From NCBI RefSeq assembly GCF_014650035.1, contig NZ_BMUE01000002.1:62001-126000 (forward strand): DNA of 64,000 nucleotides. Direction: 5' to 3'. Below are positions 31,996 to 41,690 of this stretch, one piece after another. Every line of letters starts with the position of its first letter. The first letter of the stretch is position 1. The notes under the pieces are model-generated. The model did no database searches, was not told where the DNA came from, and worked only from the letters and a program-made list of their open reading frames with translations. Origin of the DNA: Streptomyces lucensis JCM 4490 (GTDB lineage: Bacteria > Actinomycetota > Actinomycetes > Streptomycetales > Streptomycetaceae). The position numbers and the translations under genes were made by a program.

Positions 31996-32363
31996 TGTAC
32001 TACCTCACGCTCCCCGAACTGCTGAACCTGGCGCAGCGGCTCGGGGCGGACGAGGTGCGCGACTACGGGCTGCTGGACTCGGCGCTCGCACGTCCTCAGT
32101 CGAGCGTGTTCGGGCAGGACGCCTACCCGGACGTGTGGCAGAAGGCGGCGGCCCTGATGGAGTCCCTGGCCCGCAACCACGCACTCGTCGACGGCAACAA
32201 GCGCATCGCCTGGTACGCCACCTGGGTCTTCCTGCACGTGAACGGGCATCCGCTGGACCCGGACTTCGACGTCGACGAGGCCGAGCGCTTCGTGCTGGAT
32301 GTCTGCCAGGGCGCCCTGGACGTGCCCAAGATCGCCGGTCGGTTGCCCCGTTTCGCGCGCTGA
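31995..32363 (+). CDS. Doc-type (death-on-curing) Fic-fold toxin
   Basis: A 122-residue Doc/Fic protein. The signature HALVDGNKR (residues 62-70) matches the Fic/Doc motif H-x-F-x-(D/N)-G-N-K-R except that the usual Phe is Leu. Doc of phage P1 phosphorylates EF-Tu and stops translation; that activity is inferred for this protein. The N-terminus MYYLTLPELLNLAQRLG and C-terminal helix are typical in length. Coupled to the antitoxin gene, this forms a complete type II toxin-antitoxin module. Confidence 0.87.
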   Translation: MYYLTLPELLNLAQRLGADEVRDYGLLDSALARPQSSVFGQDAYPDVWQKAAALMESLARNHALVDGNKRIAWYATWVFLHVNGHPLDPDFDVDEAERFVLDVCQGALDVPKIAGRLPRFAR

Positions 32364-32486
32364 CTGTGAGCTGAATCGCACCCGAGGGGGCGCGGCCTCG
32401 TTCGCGCGGGGACACCGCCCGGCCGCCGGTAGGGTGGCCCGGTTGTCATACGTAGCCGAGCCCGCCCGACCCGTTCCCCGGAGACC

Positions 32487-34289
32487 GTGACTACCACCGC
32501 CGCTTCCTCCTCCACCCACTCCCACCACCTCTCGCCCGCCTTCCCGGGCCGGGCCCCCTGGGGTACCGCCAGCAGGCTGCGTGCCTGGCAGCAGGGGGCG
32601 ATGGAGAAGTACATCCAGGAGCAGCCGCGTGACTTCCTCGCCGTCGCCACGCCCGGCGCCGGCAAGACGACCTTCGCGCTGACCCTCGCCTCCTGGCTGC
32701 TGCACCACCACGTCGTGCAGCAGGTGACCGTGGTCGCGCCGACCGAGCACCTGAAGAAGCAGTGGGCGGAGGCCGCGGCCCGGATAGGCATCAAGCTCGA
32801 CCCCGAGTACAGCGCGGGCCCCCTCGGCAAGGAGTACGACGGCGTCGCGGTCACGTACGCCGGCGTCGGTGTGCGGCCCATGCTGCACCGCAACCGGGTC
32901 GAGCAGCGCAAGACCCTCGTGATCCTGGACGAGATCCACCACGCCGGCGACTCCAAGTCCTGGGGCGAGGCCTGCCTGGAGGCGTTCGAGCCCGCCACGC
33001 GACGGCTCGCGCTGACCGGTACGCCGTTCCGGTCCGACACCAACCCGATCCCCTTCGTGACGTACGAGGAGGGCACGGACGGCATCCGGCGCTCCGCCGC
33101 CGACTACACCTACGGATACGGCAACGCCCTCGCCGACCACGTCGTCCGGCCCGTCATCTTCCTCTCCTACAGCGGCAACATGCGCTGGCGCACCAAGGCC
33201 GGTGACGAGGTCGCCGCCCGGCTCGGCGAGCCGATGACCAAGGACGCGGTCAGCCAGGCGTGGCGCACGGCGCTGGATCCGCGCGGTGAGTGGATGCCCA
33301 GCGTGCTGCGCGCCGCCGACCAGCGGCTGACCGAGGTCAGGAAGGCGATCCCGGACGCCGGCGCCCTCGTCATCGCCTCCGACCAGGACTCCGCGCGCGC
33401 CTACGCCAAGCTCATCCGGGAGATCACGGGTACGAAGGCCACGCTCGTGCTGTCCGACGACGCCGGCGCCTCGAAACGGATCGACGAGTTCAGCGACGGC
33501 CACGACCGGTGGATGGTCGCGGTGCGCATGGTGTCCGAGGGCGTCGACGTGCCCCGGCTCGCGGTGGGCGTGTACGCGACGACCATTTCGACCCCGCTCT
33601 TCTTCGCGCAGGCCGTCGGGCGTTTCGTACGGTCGCGGCGGCGCGGCGAGACCGCGTCCGTCTTCCTGCCGACCGTGCCCGACCTGCTGACCTTCGCCAA
33701 CGAGATGGAGAAGGAACGGGACCACGCCCTCGACAAGCCGAAGAAGGAGGGCGAGGAGGACCCGTACGCCGAATCCGAGAAGGAGATGGAGGAGGCGAAC
33801 AAGCAGCAGGACGAGGACACCGGCGAGCAGGACATGCTGCCCTTCGAGGCACTGGAGTCCGACGCCGTCTTCGACCGGGTGCTGTACGACGGCGCCGAGT
33901 TCGGCATGCAGGCCCACCCCGGCAGCGACGAGGAGCAGGACTACCTGGGGATCCCGGGGCTGCTGGAGCCCGAGCAGGTGCAGTTGCTGCTGCAGAAGCG
34001 GCAGGCCCGGCAGATCGCGCACAGCAAGAAGAAGCCGGACTCCGAGGCGGACCTGCTGGAACTGCCGGCCGAGCGGCGGCCGGTGGTCACCCACAAGGAG
34101 CTGATGGAGCTGCGCAAGCAGCTGAACACGCTGGTCAGCGCCTATGTGCACCAGAGCGGCAAGCCGCACGGCGTGATCCACACCGAACTGCGCCGGGTGT
34201 GCGGCGGCCCGCCGAGCGCGGAGGCGACGGCGGGCCAGCTGCGCCAGCGGATCGACAAGGTACGGGAGTGGGCCACGCGCATGCGCTGA
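32487..34289 (+). CDS. DEAD/DEAH-box superfamily 2 helicase
   Basis: A 600-residue SF2 helicase-like ATPase. Walker A is TPGAGKT (55-61), motif II is DEIHH (148-152), motif III LTGTPFR, and the C-terminal RecA domain has VRMVSEGVDVPRL and the arginine finger segment QAVGRFVRSRRRGE. An acidic linker (KKEGEEDPYAESEKEMEEANKQQ) separates the helicase core from a C-terminal helical region. GTG 32487 has CCCGGAGA upstream. The class includes restriction- and repair-type translocases. No nuclease or methylase gene is adjacent, so the role is unknown. Confidence 0.85.
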   Translation: MTTTAASSSTHSHHLSPAFPGRAPWGTASRLRAWQQGAMEKYIQEQPRDFLAVATPGAGKTTFALTLASWLLHHHVVQQVTVVAPTEHLKKQWAEAAARIGIKLDPEYSAGPLGKEYDGVAVTYAGVGVRPMLHRNRVEQRKTLVILDEIHHAGDSKSWGEACLEAFEPATRRLALTGTPFRSDTNPIPFVTYEEGTDGIRRSAADYTYGYGNALADHVVRPVIFLSYSGNMRWRTKAGDEVAARLGEPMTKDAVSQAWRTALDPRGEWMPSVLRAADQRLTEVRKAIPDAGALVIASDQDSARAYAKLIREITGTKATLVLSDDAGASKRIDEFSDGHDRWMVAVRMVSEGVDVPRLAVGVYATTISTPLFFAQAVGRFVRSRRRGETASVFLPTVPDLLTFANEMEKERDHALDKPKKEGEEDPYAESEKEMEEANKQQDEDTGEQDMLPFEALESDAVFDRVLYDGAEFGMQAHPGSDEEQDYLGIPGLLEPEQVQLLLQKRQARQIAHSKKKPDSEADLLELPAERRPVVTHKELMELRKQLNTLVSAYVHQSGKPHGVIHTELRRVCGGPPSAEATAGQLRQRIDKVREWATRMR

Positions 34290-34312
34290 CCCGCTGACCC
34301 GCTGAGCCTGGG

Positions 34313-34402
34313 CTGCCTGCTGCCTGCTGCCTGCTGCCTGCTGCCTGCTGCCTGCTGCCCGGTGCTCGCTGCCTGGTGCTCGCTGCCTGGTGCCCGCTGT
34401 CC
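34313..34402. repeat. Heptamer tandem repeat (CTGCCTG)n followed by a 14-mer repeat
   Basis: Six perfect CTGCCTG units and a partial seventh fill 34313-34360. Nearly three units of a 14-mer (GGTGCTCGCTGCCT) follow to 34402. It lies between the convergent helicase and IclR genes (168-base gap), is non-coding, and looks like a slippage-prone array. There are no spacers of CRISPR type. Confidence 0.9.
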
Positions 34403-34457
34403 GTTCCGGGAGCCCGAGGCCCCGGCCCCCGGCCGTCGGCCCCGCCCCGGCCCCGCG

Positions 34458-35099
34458 TCAGCGCAGCGCCTCGGCGACCTCCCGGGCCGCCTCCACCACC
34501 CGCGGGCCCACCCGCTCCGGCACCGCGTCCGCCAGCATCACCACGCCCACGCTGCCCTCGACGCCCGTCACGCCGACCAGCGGCGCCGCGGCACCGCTCG
34601 CGCCCGCCTCCAGCTCGCCGTGCGTGAGGGTGTAGCCGGGGTCGGTGGACGGTGACTGCCTGGCGGCGAGGATCGCCCGCCCGGCCGCGCCCCGGTCCAG
34701 CGGGTGCCGGAATCCGGCCCGGTAGGCCACGTGGTAGTCCGTCCACGTCGGCTCGACCACGGCCACGGCCAGCGCCTCCGTCCCGTCCACCAGCGTCAGG
34801 TGCGCCGTCGCCCCTATGTCCTCGGCCAGCGACCGCAGCGCGGGCAACGCGGCCTCGCGCACCAGCGGGTGCACCTGCCGGCCGAGCCGCAGCACCCCGA
34901 GCCCGACCCGGGCGCGGCCGCCGAGGTCACGTCGCACGAGCGCGTGCTGTTCCAGCGTGGCGAGCAACCGGTACACGACGGTCCGGTTCACGCCCAGTTT
35001 GGTGGACAACTCCGTGACGGTCAGCCCGTGGTCGGTGTCGGCGAGCAGCTTGAGGACGCGCAGTCCCCGGTCGAGCGTCTGAGAGGTCTCCGCGGTCAC
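34458..35099 (-). CDS. IclR-family transcriptional regulator
   Basis: A 213-residue IclR regulator: an N-terminal winged helix (SQTLDRGLRVLKLLADTDHGLTVTELSTKLGVNRTVVYRLLATLEQH) and a C-terminal effector domain (VREAALPALRSLAEDIGATAHLTLVDG, then HPLDRGAAGRAILAA). GTG 35099 was chosen because AAGGAG lies eight bases upstream on the minus strand. The effector domain is shorter than typical (about 250 residues in full). Its target is not evident; the divergent neighbour is a Lon-like protease 350 bases away. Confidence 0.87.
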   Translation of the reverse strand: MTAETSQTLDRGLRVLKLLADTDHGLTVTELSTKLGVNRTVVYRLLATLEQHALVRRDLGGRARVGLGVLRLGRQVHPLVREAALPALRSLAEDIGATAHLTLVDGTEALAVAVVEPTWTDYHVAYRAGFRHPLDRGAAGRAILAARQSPSTDPGYTLTHGELEAGASGAAAPLVGVTGVEGSVGVVMLADAVPERVGPRVVEAAREVAEALR

Positions 35100-35450
35100 G
35101 ACGCCCACTCCTTTGGTGGTGAGGTCGGCAACCCCTGGGCGTCGTACTCGTCGCCGAGTCCCGTCGGCGACGCGCCTCAGAGGCCGCCGATCGGCAGGAC
35201 GGCCCGGCGGCTCCGGGCCCAGTCGCTTCACGGCTGCGCTCCGCGGCGGCGCTGCCACGGGGCGTGTGCGTAGCGGGACAGTAGCGAAGCCGGTTCGCTG
35301 AGCGGAAGGCTTCGTCCAGAATCCGGGCAAGGCGAGATCCAGCCTGTCGGCATTCGTCCGGATACGCTCACCGCCACCTCTGAGCTACGGGTCCTCCACG
35401 CGGGGTGAGGGGCCGGTGGCCGCGTGGGGCCGCCGGGTTAGATTGACTCC
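35100..35450. promoter_or_regulatory. Divergent promoter region between IclR and Lon-like protease genes
   Basis: These 351 bases hold no convincing gene. A TAGATT -10 element at 35439-35444 lies six bases before GTG 35451, so the plus-strand transcript is probably leaderless. On the minus side the AAGGAG for the IclR start is at 35108-35113. Short frames elsewhere in the gap lack starts. Confidence 0.55.
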
Positions 35451-36242
35451 GTGCTCTCACGTCTCACACGCTCCCAGGCAGTAGCCGTCTGCGCCCTGCC
35501 CGTCGTGGCTTTGATCGCCACGGCGGCGTTCGCTCCGCTGCCGTTCTCGGTGGCCCAGCCCGGCATGACGGCCGACGTGCTCGGTGAGAACAAGGGCACC
35601 CCGGTGATCACCGTCTCCGGTGCGGCGACCCGGAAGACCAGCGGACAGCTGCGGATGACCACCATCGAGGCCACCGGCCCGGACGCCCAGATGTCCCTGG
35701 GCGACGTGGCCGGCAACTGGTTCCGCACGGACCGGGCCGTCATGCCGCGCGACTCGGTGTACCCGAGCGGCGACACCGTCAAGGAGATCGAGAAGCACAA
35801 CGCGGCCCAGATGCGTGAGTCACAGGACGCGGCGACCCGGGCGGCGCTGAAGTACCTGAACCTGAGCGCCGACAAGGTCAAGGTCGATCTCAAGCTCGCC
35901 GACGTGGGCGGGCCCAGCGCCGGCCTGCTGTTCACCCTGGGGATCATCGACAAGCTGGACGGCGACGGCAGCGGCGGCGACCTCACGGGAGGCCGCACCA
36001 TCGCCGGTACGGGCACGATCGACGCCGGCGGCAAGGTCGGCGCGGTCGGCGGGGTGGCCCTGAAGACGCAGGCCGCCCGGCGGGACGGCGCCACGGTCTT
36101 CCTGGTGCCGAAGGCGGAGTGCGCCGACGCCCGTTCGGAACTCCCCGAGGGCCTGCGCCTGGTCCCGGTCACCACCCTGAGGAGCGCCGTCGACGCCCTG
36201 GTCTCCCTGGAGAAGGGCAAGGGCAAGGTACCGAGCTGCTAG
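35451..36242 (+). CDS. Membrane-anchored Lon-like (S16) serine protease without PDZ domain
   Basis: A 263-residue protein: a hydrophobic N-terminal anchor (VAVCALPVVALIATAAFAPLPF, residues 11-32), a linker domain and a C-terminal S16 domain. Catalytic Ser156 is in GGPSAGLLF and Lys205 in GVALKTQA, with the TGTIDAGGKVGAVGG segment between, so the dyad is intact. YlbL-type relatives carry a PDZ domain here, which this one lacks. It should act outside the membrane. GTG 35451 directly follows a -10 element, implying leaderless translation. Confidence 0.86.
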   Translation: MLSRLTRSQAVAVCALPVVALIATAAFAPLPFSVAQPGMTADVLGENKGTPVITVSGAATRKTSGQLRMTTIEATGPDAQMSLGDVAGNWFRTDRAVMPRDSVYPSGDTVKEIEKHNAAQMRESQDAATRAALKYLNLSADKVKVDLKLADVGGPSAGLLFTLGIIDKLDGDGSGGDLTGGRTIAGTGTIDAGGKVGAVGGVALKTQAARRDGATVFLVPKAECADARSELPEGLRLVPVTTLRSAVDALVSLEKGKGKVPSC

Positions 36243-36277
36243 GCCCTGTCGTCTGGAGCTCCTCAGGTGAGGACCTC

Positions 36278-36748
36278 TCACTCGCCCCCGGCGGCCTGTT
36301 CCACCAGCGGGATGATCCGCAGCGGAACCGGGGTCTCCATGACGATCGTCGTGGACGCCCGGACGATGCCCTCGAAGCCGACGACCCGGTCGATCACCCG
36401 CTGGAGGTCGGCGTTGGAGCGGGCCACCAGCCGGCACAGCATGTCGCCGCTGCCGGTCGTGGTCAGCAGTTCCAGCACCTCCGGCACGGTGGCCAGATGT
36501 GCCCGGACGTCGGCGCCCTGGCCCTGCCGGATCTGGAGCGTGGCGAACGCGGTGACCGGGTAGCCGAGCGCCGCCGGGTCCACCTGCGGGCCGAAGCCGC
36601 GGACGACCCCGTTCGACTGCAGCCGGTCGAGTCTGGCCTGCACCGTCCCGCGGGCCACCCCGAGCCGCCGGGACATCTCCAGCACGCCGATGCGCGGCTC
36701 CCGGGCCAGGAGCACGATGATCCGTCCGTCCAGCCGGTCGATCGCCAT
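36278..36748 (-). CDS. Lrp/AsnC-family transcriptional regulator
   Basis: A 156-residue protein with an N-terminal helix-turn-helix (LDGRIIVLLAREPRIGVLEMSRRLGVARGTVQARLDRLQSNGVV) and a RAM ligand-binding domain (PVTAFATLQIRQGQG...LTTTGSGDMLCRLVARS). GGAGGG precedes the ATG. It is divergent from hpd with 126 bases between starts, and the inverted repeat GCAA-N4-TTGC at 36832-36843 lies in that gap. It probably regulates hpd, and tyrosine or a catabolite is a plausible effector. Confidence 0.9.
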   Translation of the reverse strand: MAIDRLDGRIIVLLAREPRIGVLEMSRRLGVARGTVQARLDRLQSNGVVRGFGPQVDPAALGYPVTAFATLQIRQGQGADVRAHLATVPEVLELLTTTGSGDMLCRLVARSNADLQRVIDRVVGFEGIVRASTTIVMETPVPLRIIPLVEQAAGGE

Positions 36749-36811
36749 TTCCGAACCCTCCGGAGGTGGTCATCCTGTACAGAAAGGCCGACGGAACGGC
36801 CGTACCGCTGA

Positions 36812-38023
<1,212 letters not shown>

Positions 38024-38048
38024 GTCACCGGAGCCCCCGCCGGCCCGG

Positions 38049-39506
38049 TCACCGCTCCGGCAGCGGCTCGTCCGGCACGTCTCCCAGTTCCCGCAGCGCG
38101 GACCGCGCTGCGGGAACCCACAACGGGGAGAAGTACGGGTTGATCCGCAGCGCCTCCTCCAGGTGCCGCCGGGCCGGCCCCGTCAGCTCCAGCTCGCCCT
38201 CGATCACGCCCCGGTGGAAGGCGTACAGCGCACTGCGCACCCCGCCGCCCTTGGCCTTGTCCGTGGCGACGGAGGCGTACGTCAGCGCCTCCGCGTCCTC
38301 TCCGGCCCGGTACAGCGCCCAGCCGAGGGCGTCGGCCACCTCGATCCCCGGCTGGCGCCGCCACTCCTGGCGCAGCCGCTCCACGGCCTCCCGGGCATCC
38401 CCGTGGTCCGCCTCGAACTGGCCGATCAGCAGCTCCTCGTCGACCCCGCCCGCCACCGCCTCCCGCACCAGCGTCCGCAACCGGTCGTACTGCGCCTCGG
38501 CGGAGTCCGTGCGCCCCAGCGACTCGTACAACTCGCCCAGCTCCAGGACGTCCTGCGCTCTCGCCCGCCCGGCCACGGCCGCCCGGTACGAGGTCAGCGC
38601 CTCCTGCGTGCGGCCCAGCGCGGCCAGCGCCCGCCCCCGCCCGGCCAGTGCCGCCCGCCGGCCCGCGTCGAGGCGTACGGCCGCCTCGAAGTGCCGCAGC
38701 GCGTCCGGCAGGTCCCCGCGCTCCCAGGCCAGCTGCCCCAGCCCGGTCAGGTAGGCGGCCTGCTCGACGGGCGTGCCGGCGGCCGCCGCCGCGTCGGTCA
38801 GCTGGGCCACCGCGTCCTCGCGCCAGCCCCGGTCCCGGTACACTGCCGACGCTCGCGCCTTGACGGCGGGGCGCGCGGCCCCGTCGGTGCGCAGCTCCAT
38901 CAGCTTGTCCAGGGTCTTGCGGGCGGCCTCGTAGTCGCCGAGCCCGTTGTAGGCGTCGATCAGCGGCCCGTACGCCGCCCACCGCCCGGGCGCCGGCTTC
39001 AGCGCCTGCTCGGCGTATCGTTTCGCCACCGGGAAGTCCCGCCGCGCCAGCGCCAGCGCGGCCATGCCGTCCAGAGCCTCGGCGTTCCCGCTGCCGCGCA
39101 CCTCCAGCGAGGTCCGCAGCGCCCGCTCGGCCCTCGGATAGTCCGCCGCGTCGGCCGCCGCGCGCCCCCGCTCCACGTACGCCGACCCCAGCACCGCCCA
39201 CGCTCTGGCGTCCCGCGGCCGCACCCGCACCCGCCGCTCCTGCTCCCCGATGAGCGCCGTCAGCCGGGGCAGCGCCGCCGGCACCCCGAAGGTCACCGCG
39301 GCCGGCGCCTGCGCCCGCGGGCCGGCGGCCGGCGGCGCGGCCGCCCCGTGCCGCCGCTCGCCGGGCAGCAGCGTCAGCACCGCGCCCGCGACGACACCGC
39401 CCGCAAGCGCGGTGGCCAGCACCCGCCGCAGCCACCGCAACGGCCGGCGCGGCGCGGGCGGCCCAGCGGCCGGGGACGTACCCGGCACCCTCAGTCGCTT
39501 GTCCAT
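38049..39506 (-). CDS. Membrane-anchored TPR protein
   Basis: A 485-residue protein with a basic N-terminus and one membrane span (WLRRVLATALAGGVVAGAVLTLL, about residues 25-48), a Pro/Ala linker, and about ten tetratricopeptide repeats of the A-x-x-x-G form (for example AWAVLGSAYVERGRAAA, AAYGPLIDAYNGLGDYEAARKTL, ALRHFEAAVRLDAGR). TPRs mediate protein-protein contacts. The repeats are most likely outside the cell. GTG 39515 is an in-frame alternative start. Convergent with hpd. Confidence 0.85.
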   Translation of the reverse strand: MDKRLRVPGTSPAAGPPAPRRPLRWLRRVLATALAGGVVAGAVLTLLPGERRHGAAAPPAAGPRAQAPAAVTFGVPAALPRLTALIGEQERRVRVRPRDARAWAVLGSAYVERGRAAADAADYPRAERALRTSLEVRGSGNAEALDGMAALALARRDFPVAKRYAEQALKPAPGRWAAYGPLIDAYNGLGDYEAARKTLDKLMELRTDGAARPAVKARASAVYRDRGWREDAVAQLTDAAAAAGTPVEQAAYLTGLGQLAWERGDLPDALRHFEAAVRLDAGRRAALAGRGRALAALGRTQEALTSYRAAVAGRARAQDVLELGELYESLGRTDSAEAQYDRLRTLVREAVAGGVDEELLIGQFEADHGDAREAVERLRQEWRRQPGIEVADALGWALYRAGEDAEALTYASVATDKAKGGGVRSALYAFHRGVIEGELELTGPARRHLEEALRINPYFSPLWVPAARSALRELGDVPDEPLPER

Positions 39507-39604
39507 GGCGCTCACTGTGCGTCAATACGACGAGCGCGGCCGGGTGGCCCAAGGGGCGGCGCGGGCGGGTTCACACCGATGGCGGCGAGTGTCACGCTGT
39601 GATC

Positions 39605-41005
39605 ATGAGCCGTATCGAAGCGCCCTGCGACGAAGCGACGAGCAACCTCACCGACCGGCTCCTGGCGGGTCTGCCGCCGGAGGCCGTCCTGACCGACACC
39701 GACGTCACCGCCTCCTACGCCAACGACATGGCGAGCTTCTGCCCCGCGGGCGTCCCGGCCGTGGTCGTGCTGCCGCGCACGGTCGAGCAGGTGCGGCACG
39801 TCATGCGGACCGCGACCGAGCTGCACGTCCCCGTCGTCCCGCAGGGCGCCCGCACGGGTCTGTCCGGCGGCGCCAACGCCACCGACGGCTGCATCGTGCT
39901 GTCGCTGACCAGGATGGACCGCATCCTGGAGATCAGCACCGTCGACCGGATCGCCGTGGTCGAACCCGGCGTCGTCAACGCGGCGCTCTCCCGCGCGGTC
40001 GAGGAGCACGGCCTGTACTACCCGCCGGACCCCTCCAGCTGGGAGACGTGCACCATCGGCGGGAACATCGGCACGGCGTCGGGCGGCCTGTGCTGCGTCA
40101 AGTACGGCGTCACCGCCGAGTACGTGCTCGGTCTGGACGTCGTCCTCGCCGACGGGCGCCTGATGTCCACCGGCCGCCGCACCGCGAAGGGCGTCGCGGG
40201 CTACGACCTCACCCGCCTGTTCGTCGGCTCCGAGGGCTCCCTGGGCATCGTCGTCCGGGCGGTGCTGGCCCTGAGGCCCAAGCCGCCGCGGCAGCTGGTG
40301 CTGGCCGCCGAGTTCGCCTCCGCCACCGCCGCCTGCGACGCCGTGTGCCGGATCATGGAGAGCGGTCACGTCCCCTCCCTCCTCGAACTGATGGACCGTA
40401 CGACGGTCAAGGCGGTCAACGCCTTCGCCCGCATGGGTCTGCCGGAGACCACCGAGGCGCTGCTGCTGGCCGCCTTCGACACCCCGGACCCGACGGCCGA
40501 CCTGGCCGCCCTCGGCGCGCTGTGCGAGGCCGCCGGAGCGACCCAGGTGGTCCCCGCCGAGGACCCCGCCGAGTCCGAACTGCTGCTGCAGGCGCGGCGG
40601 ATCGCGCTGCCCGCGCTGGAGGCGGCCACCGGCACTACGATGATCGACGACGTGTGCGTGCCGCGCTCGAAGCTCGGCGCCATGATCGAGGGAACCGAAC
40701 GGATCGCCGAGAAGTACCGGCTGACCATCGGGGTCTGCGCGCACGCCGGCGACGGCAACACCCACCCGGTCGTCTGCTTCGACGCGAAGGACCCCGACGA
40801 GTCACGGCGGGCCCGCGAGTCCTTCGACGAGATCATGGCCCTCGGCCTGGAACTGGGCGGCACCATCACCGGCGAGCACGGGGTGGGCGTGCTGAAGAAG
40901 GAGTGGCTGGCCCGGGAGATCGGCCCGGTGGGGATGGAGATGCAGCGGGCGGTCAAGCGGGCCTTCGACCCGCTGGGGATCCTCAACCCCGGCAAGCTCT
41001 TCTGA
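39605..41005 (+). CDS. FAD-linked oxidase, glycolate oxidase/D-lactate dehydrogenase (GlcD) family
   Basis: A 466-residue flavoprotein of the VAO/GlcD family. The FAD-binding PCMH fold is shown by VPVVPQGARTGLSGGAN and PDPSSWETCTIGGNIGTASGG. The C-terminal substrate domain has CAHAGDGNTHPVVCFD and GTITGEHGVGVLKKEW, with its His and Glu-His residues. It probably oxidises a 2-hydroxy acid such as glycolate or D-lactate. No GlcE/GlcF subunits are adjacent. ATG 39605 was chosen; GTG 39599 is in frame two codons upstream. Confidence 0.9.
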   Translation: MSRIEAPCDEATSNLTDRLLAGLPPEAVLTDTDVTASYANDMASFCPAGVPAVVVLPRTVEQVRHVMRTATELHVPVVPQGARTGLSGGANATDGCIVLSLTRMDRILEISTVDRIAVVEPGVVNAALSRAVEEHGLYYPPDPSSWETCTIGGNIGTASGGLCCVKYGVTAEYVLGLDVVLADGRLMSTGRRTAKGVAGYDLTRLFVGSEGSLGIVVRAVLALRPKPPRQLVLAAEFASATAACDAVCRIMESGHVPSLLELMDRTTVKAVNAFARMGLPETTEALLLAAFDTPDPTADLAALGALCEAAGATQVVPAEDPAESELLLQARRIALPALEAATGTTMIDDVCVPRSKLGAMIEGTERIAEKYRLTIGVCAHAGDGNTHPVVCFDAKDPDESRRARESFDEIMALGLELGGTITGEHGVGVLKKEWLAREIGPVGMEMQRAVKRAFDPLGILNPGKLF

Positions 41006-41022
41006 CCTCGCCTCCGGCCCGC

Positions 41023-41436
41023 TCACCGGGCGAGCAGGTGGTCGAGCGCGTCGTCGATGCCCAGCCGCCCGCCCTCCGTCCCCGGGGGCACCGCCCGCAG
41101 CGTCCGCTCCAGCCAGGCGGACACCTGGGCGGCGGGCGCCTCCAGCAGGGCGTCGCCGTCGGGGGAGTCCAGCGCCATCAGCACGACGCCGCGCCGGCCG
41201 GTCCTGGACGGCCACACCCGCACGTCCCCGTGCCCGCACGGCCGGAACACCCCCTCCACCAGCAGCTCACGGGCGAACGTCCAGTCGACGGGGTGCTCGG
41301 AGTCGATGTGGAAGGTGATGTGCACGGCGTAGGGGTCGTCGGTGCGGTAGGCGAGCCGGGCCGGGACCGGGACGGCGTGCTCCGGCGACAGGATGAGCCT
41401 GAGTTCCAGCTCCCGTTCCACCACGGTGTGACGCAT
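41023..41436 (-). CDS. ssgG: SsgA-like sporulation protein, probably SsgG
   Basis: A 137-residue SALP (SsgA-like protein). The family core is visible: RLAYRTDDPYAVHITFHI, DWTFARELLVEGVFRPCGHGDVRVWP, and a C-terminal helix SAWLERTLRAVPPG. SALPs are unique to sporulating actinomycetes and position septa or control cell-wall remodelling. From memory the S. coelicolor SALP in this position is SsgG, which affects septum placement in aerial hyphae. ATG 41436 (MRHTVVE) is the best start. Convergent with the GlcD-like gene. Confidence 0.87.
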   Translation of the reverse strand: MRHTVVERELELRLILSPEHAVPVPARLAYRTDDPYAVHITFHIDSEHPVDWTFARELLVEGVFRPCGHGDVRVWPSRTGRRGVVLMALDSPDGDALLEAPAAQVSAWLERTLRAVPPGTEGGRLGIDDALDHLLAR

Positions 41437-41690
41437 GACCTGCGTTTCCTCTCTCGTCGGCGCTCGGCGGGGCCGCTCGGTGGACGCCCGCACCGGGGGA
41501 GAGGGGGCAGGGGGCCGGCCATTACGCGGGTCCGGGGAGGTTTCCTCCGCGCTCCCGGCGGACCCGTGAGCGCCCGGCACGGCGTTGCCCGGAAAGGGGT
41601 GGGTACGGCTGGACTGGCGGTGGGGGATGCCCGCGTCTGGTAGATGTGGAGGCTCCCATACCACCCCCGAGCAGATACGGGACGACGGAC

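Noticed and set aside
34313-34402. Possible CRISPR-like repeats
   Set aside because: Units are 7 and 14 bases with no spacers and no cas genes nearby; this is a simple tandem repeat.
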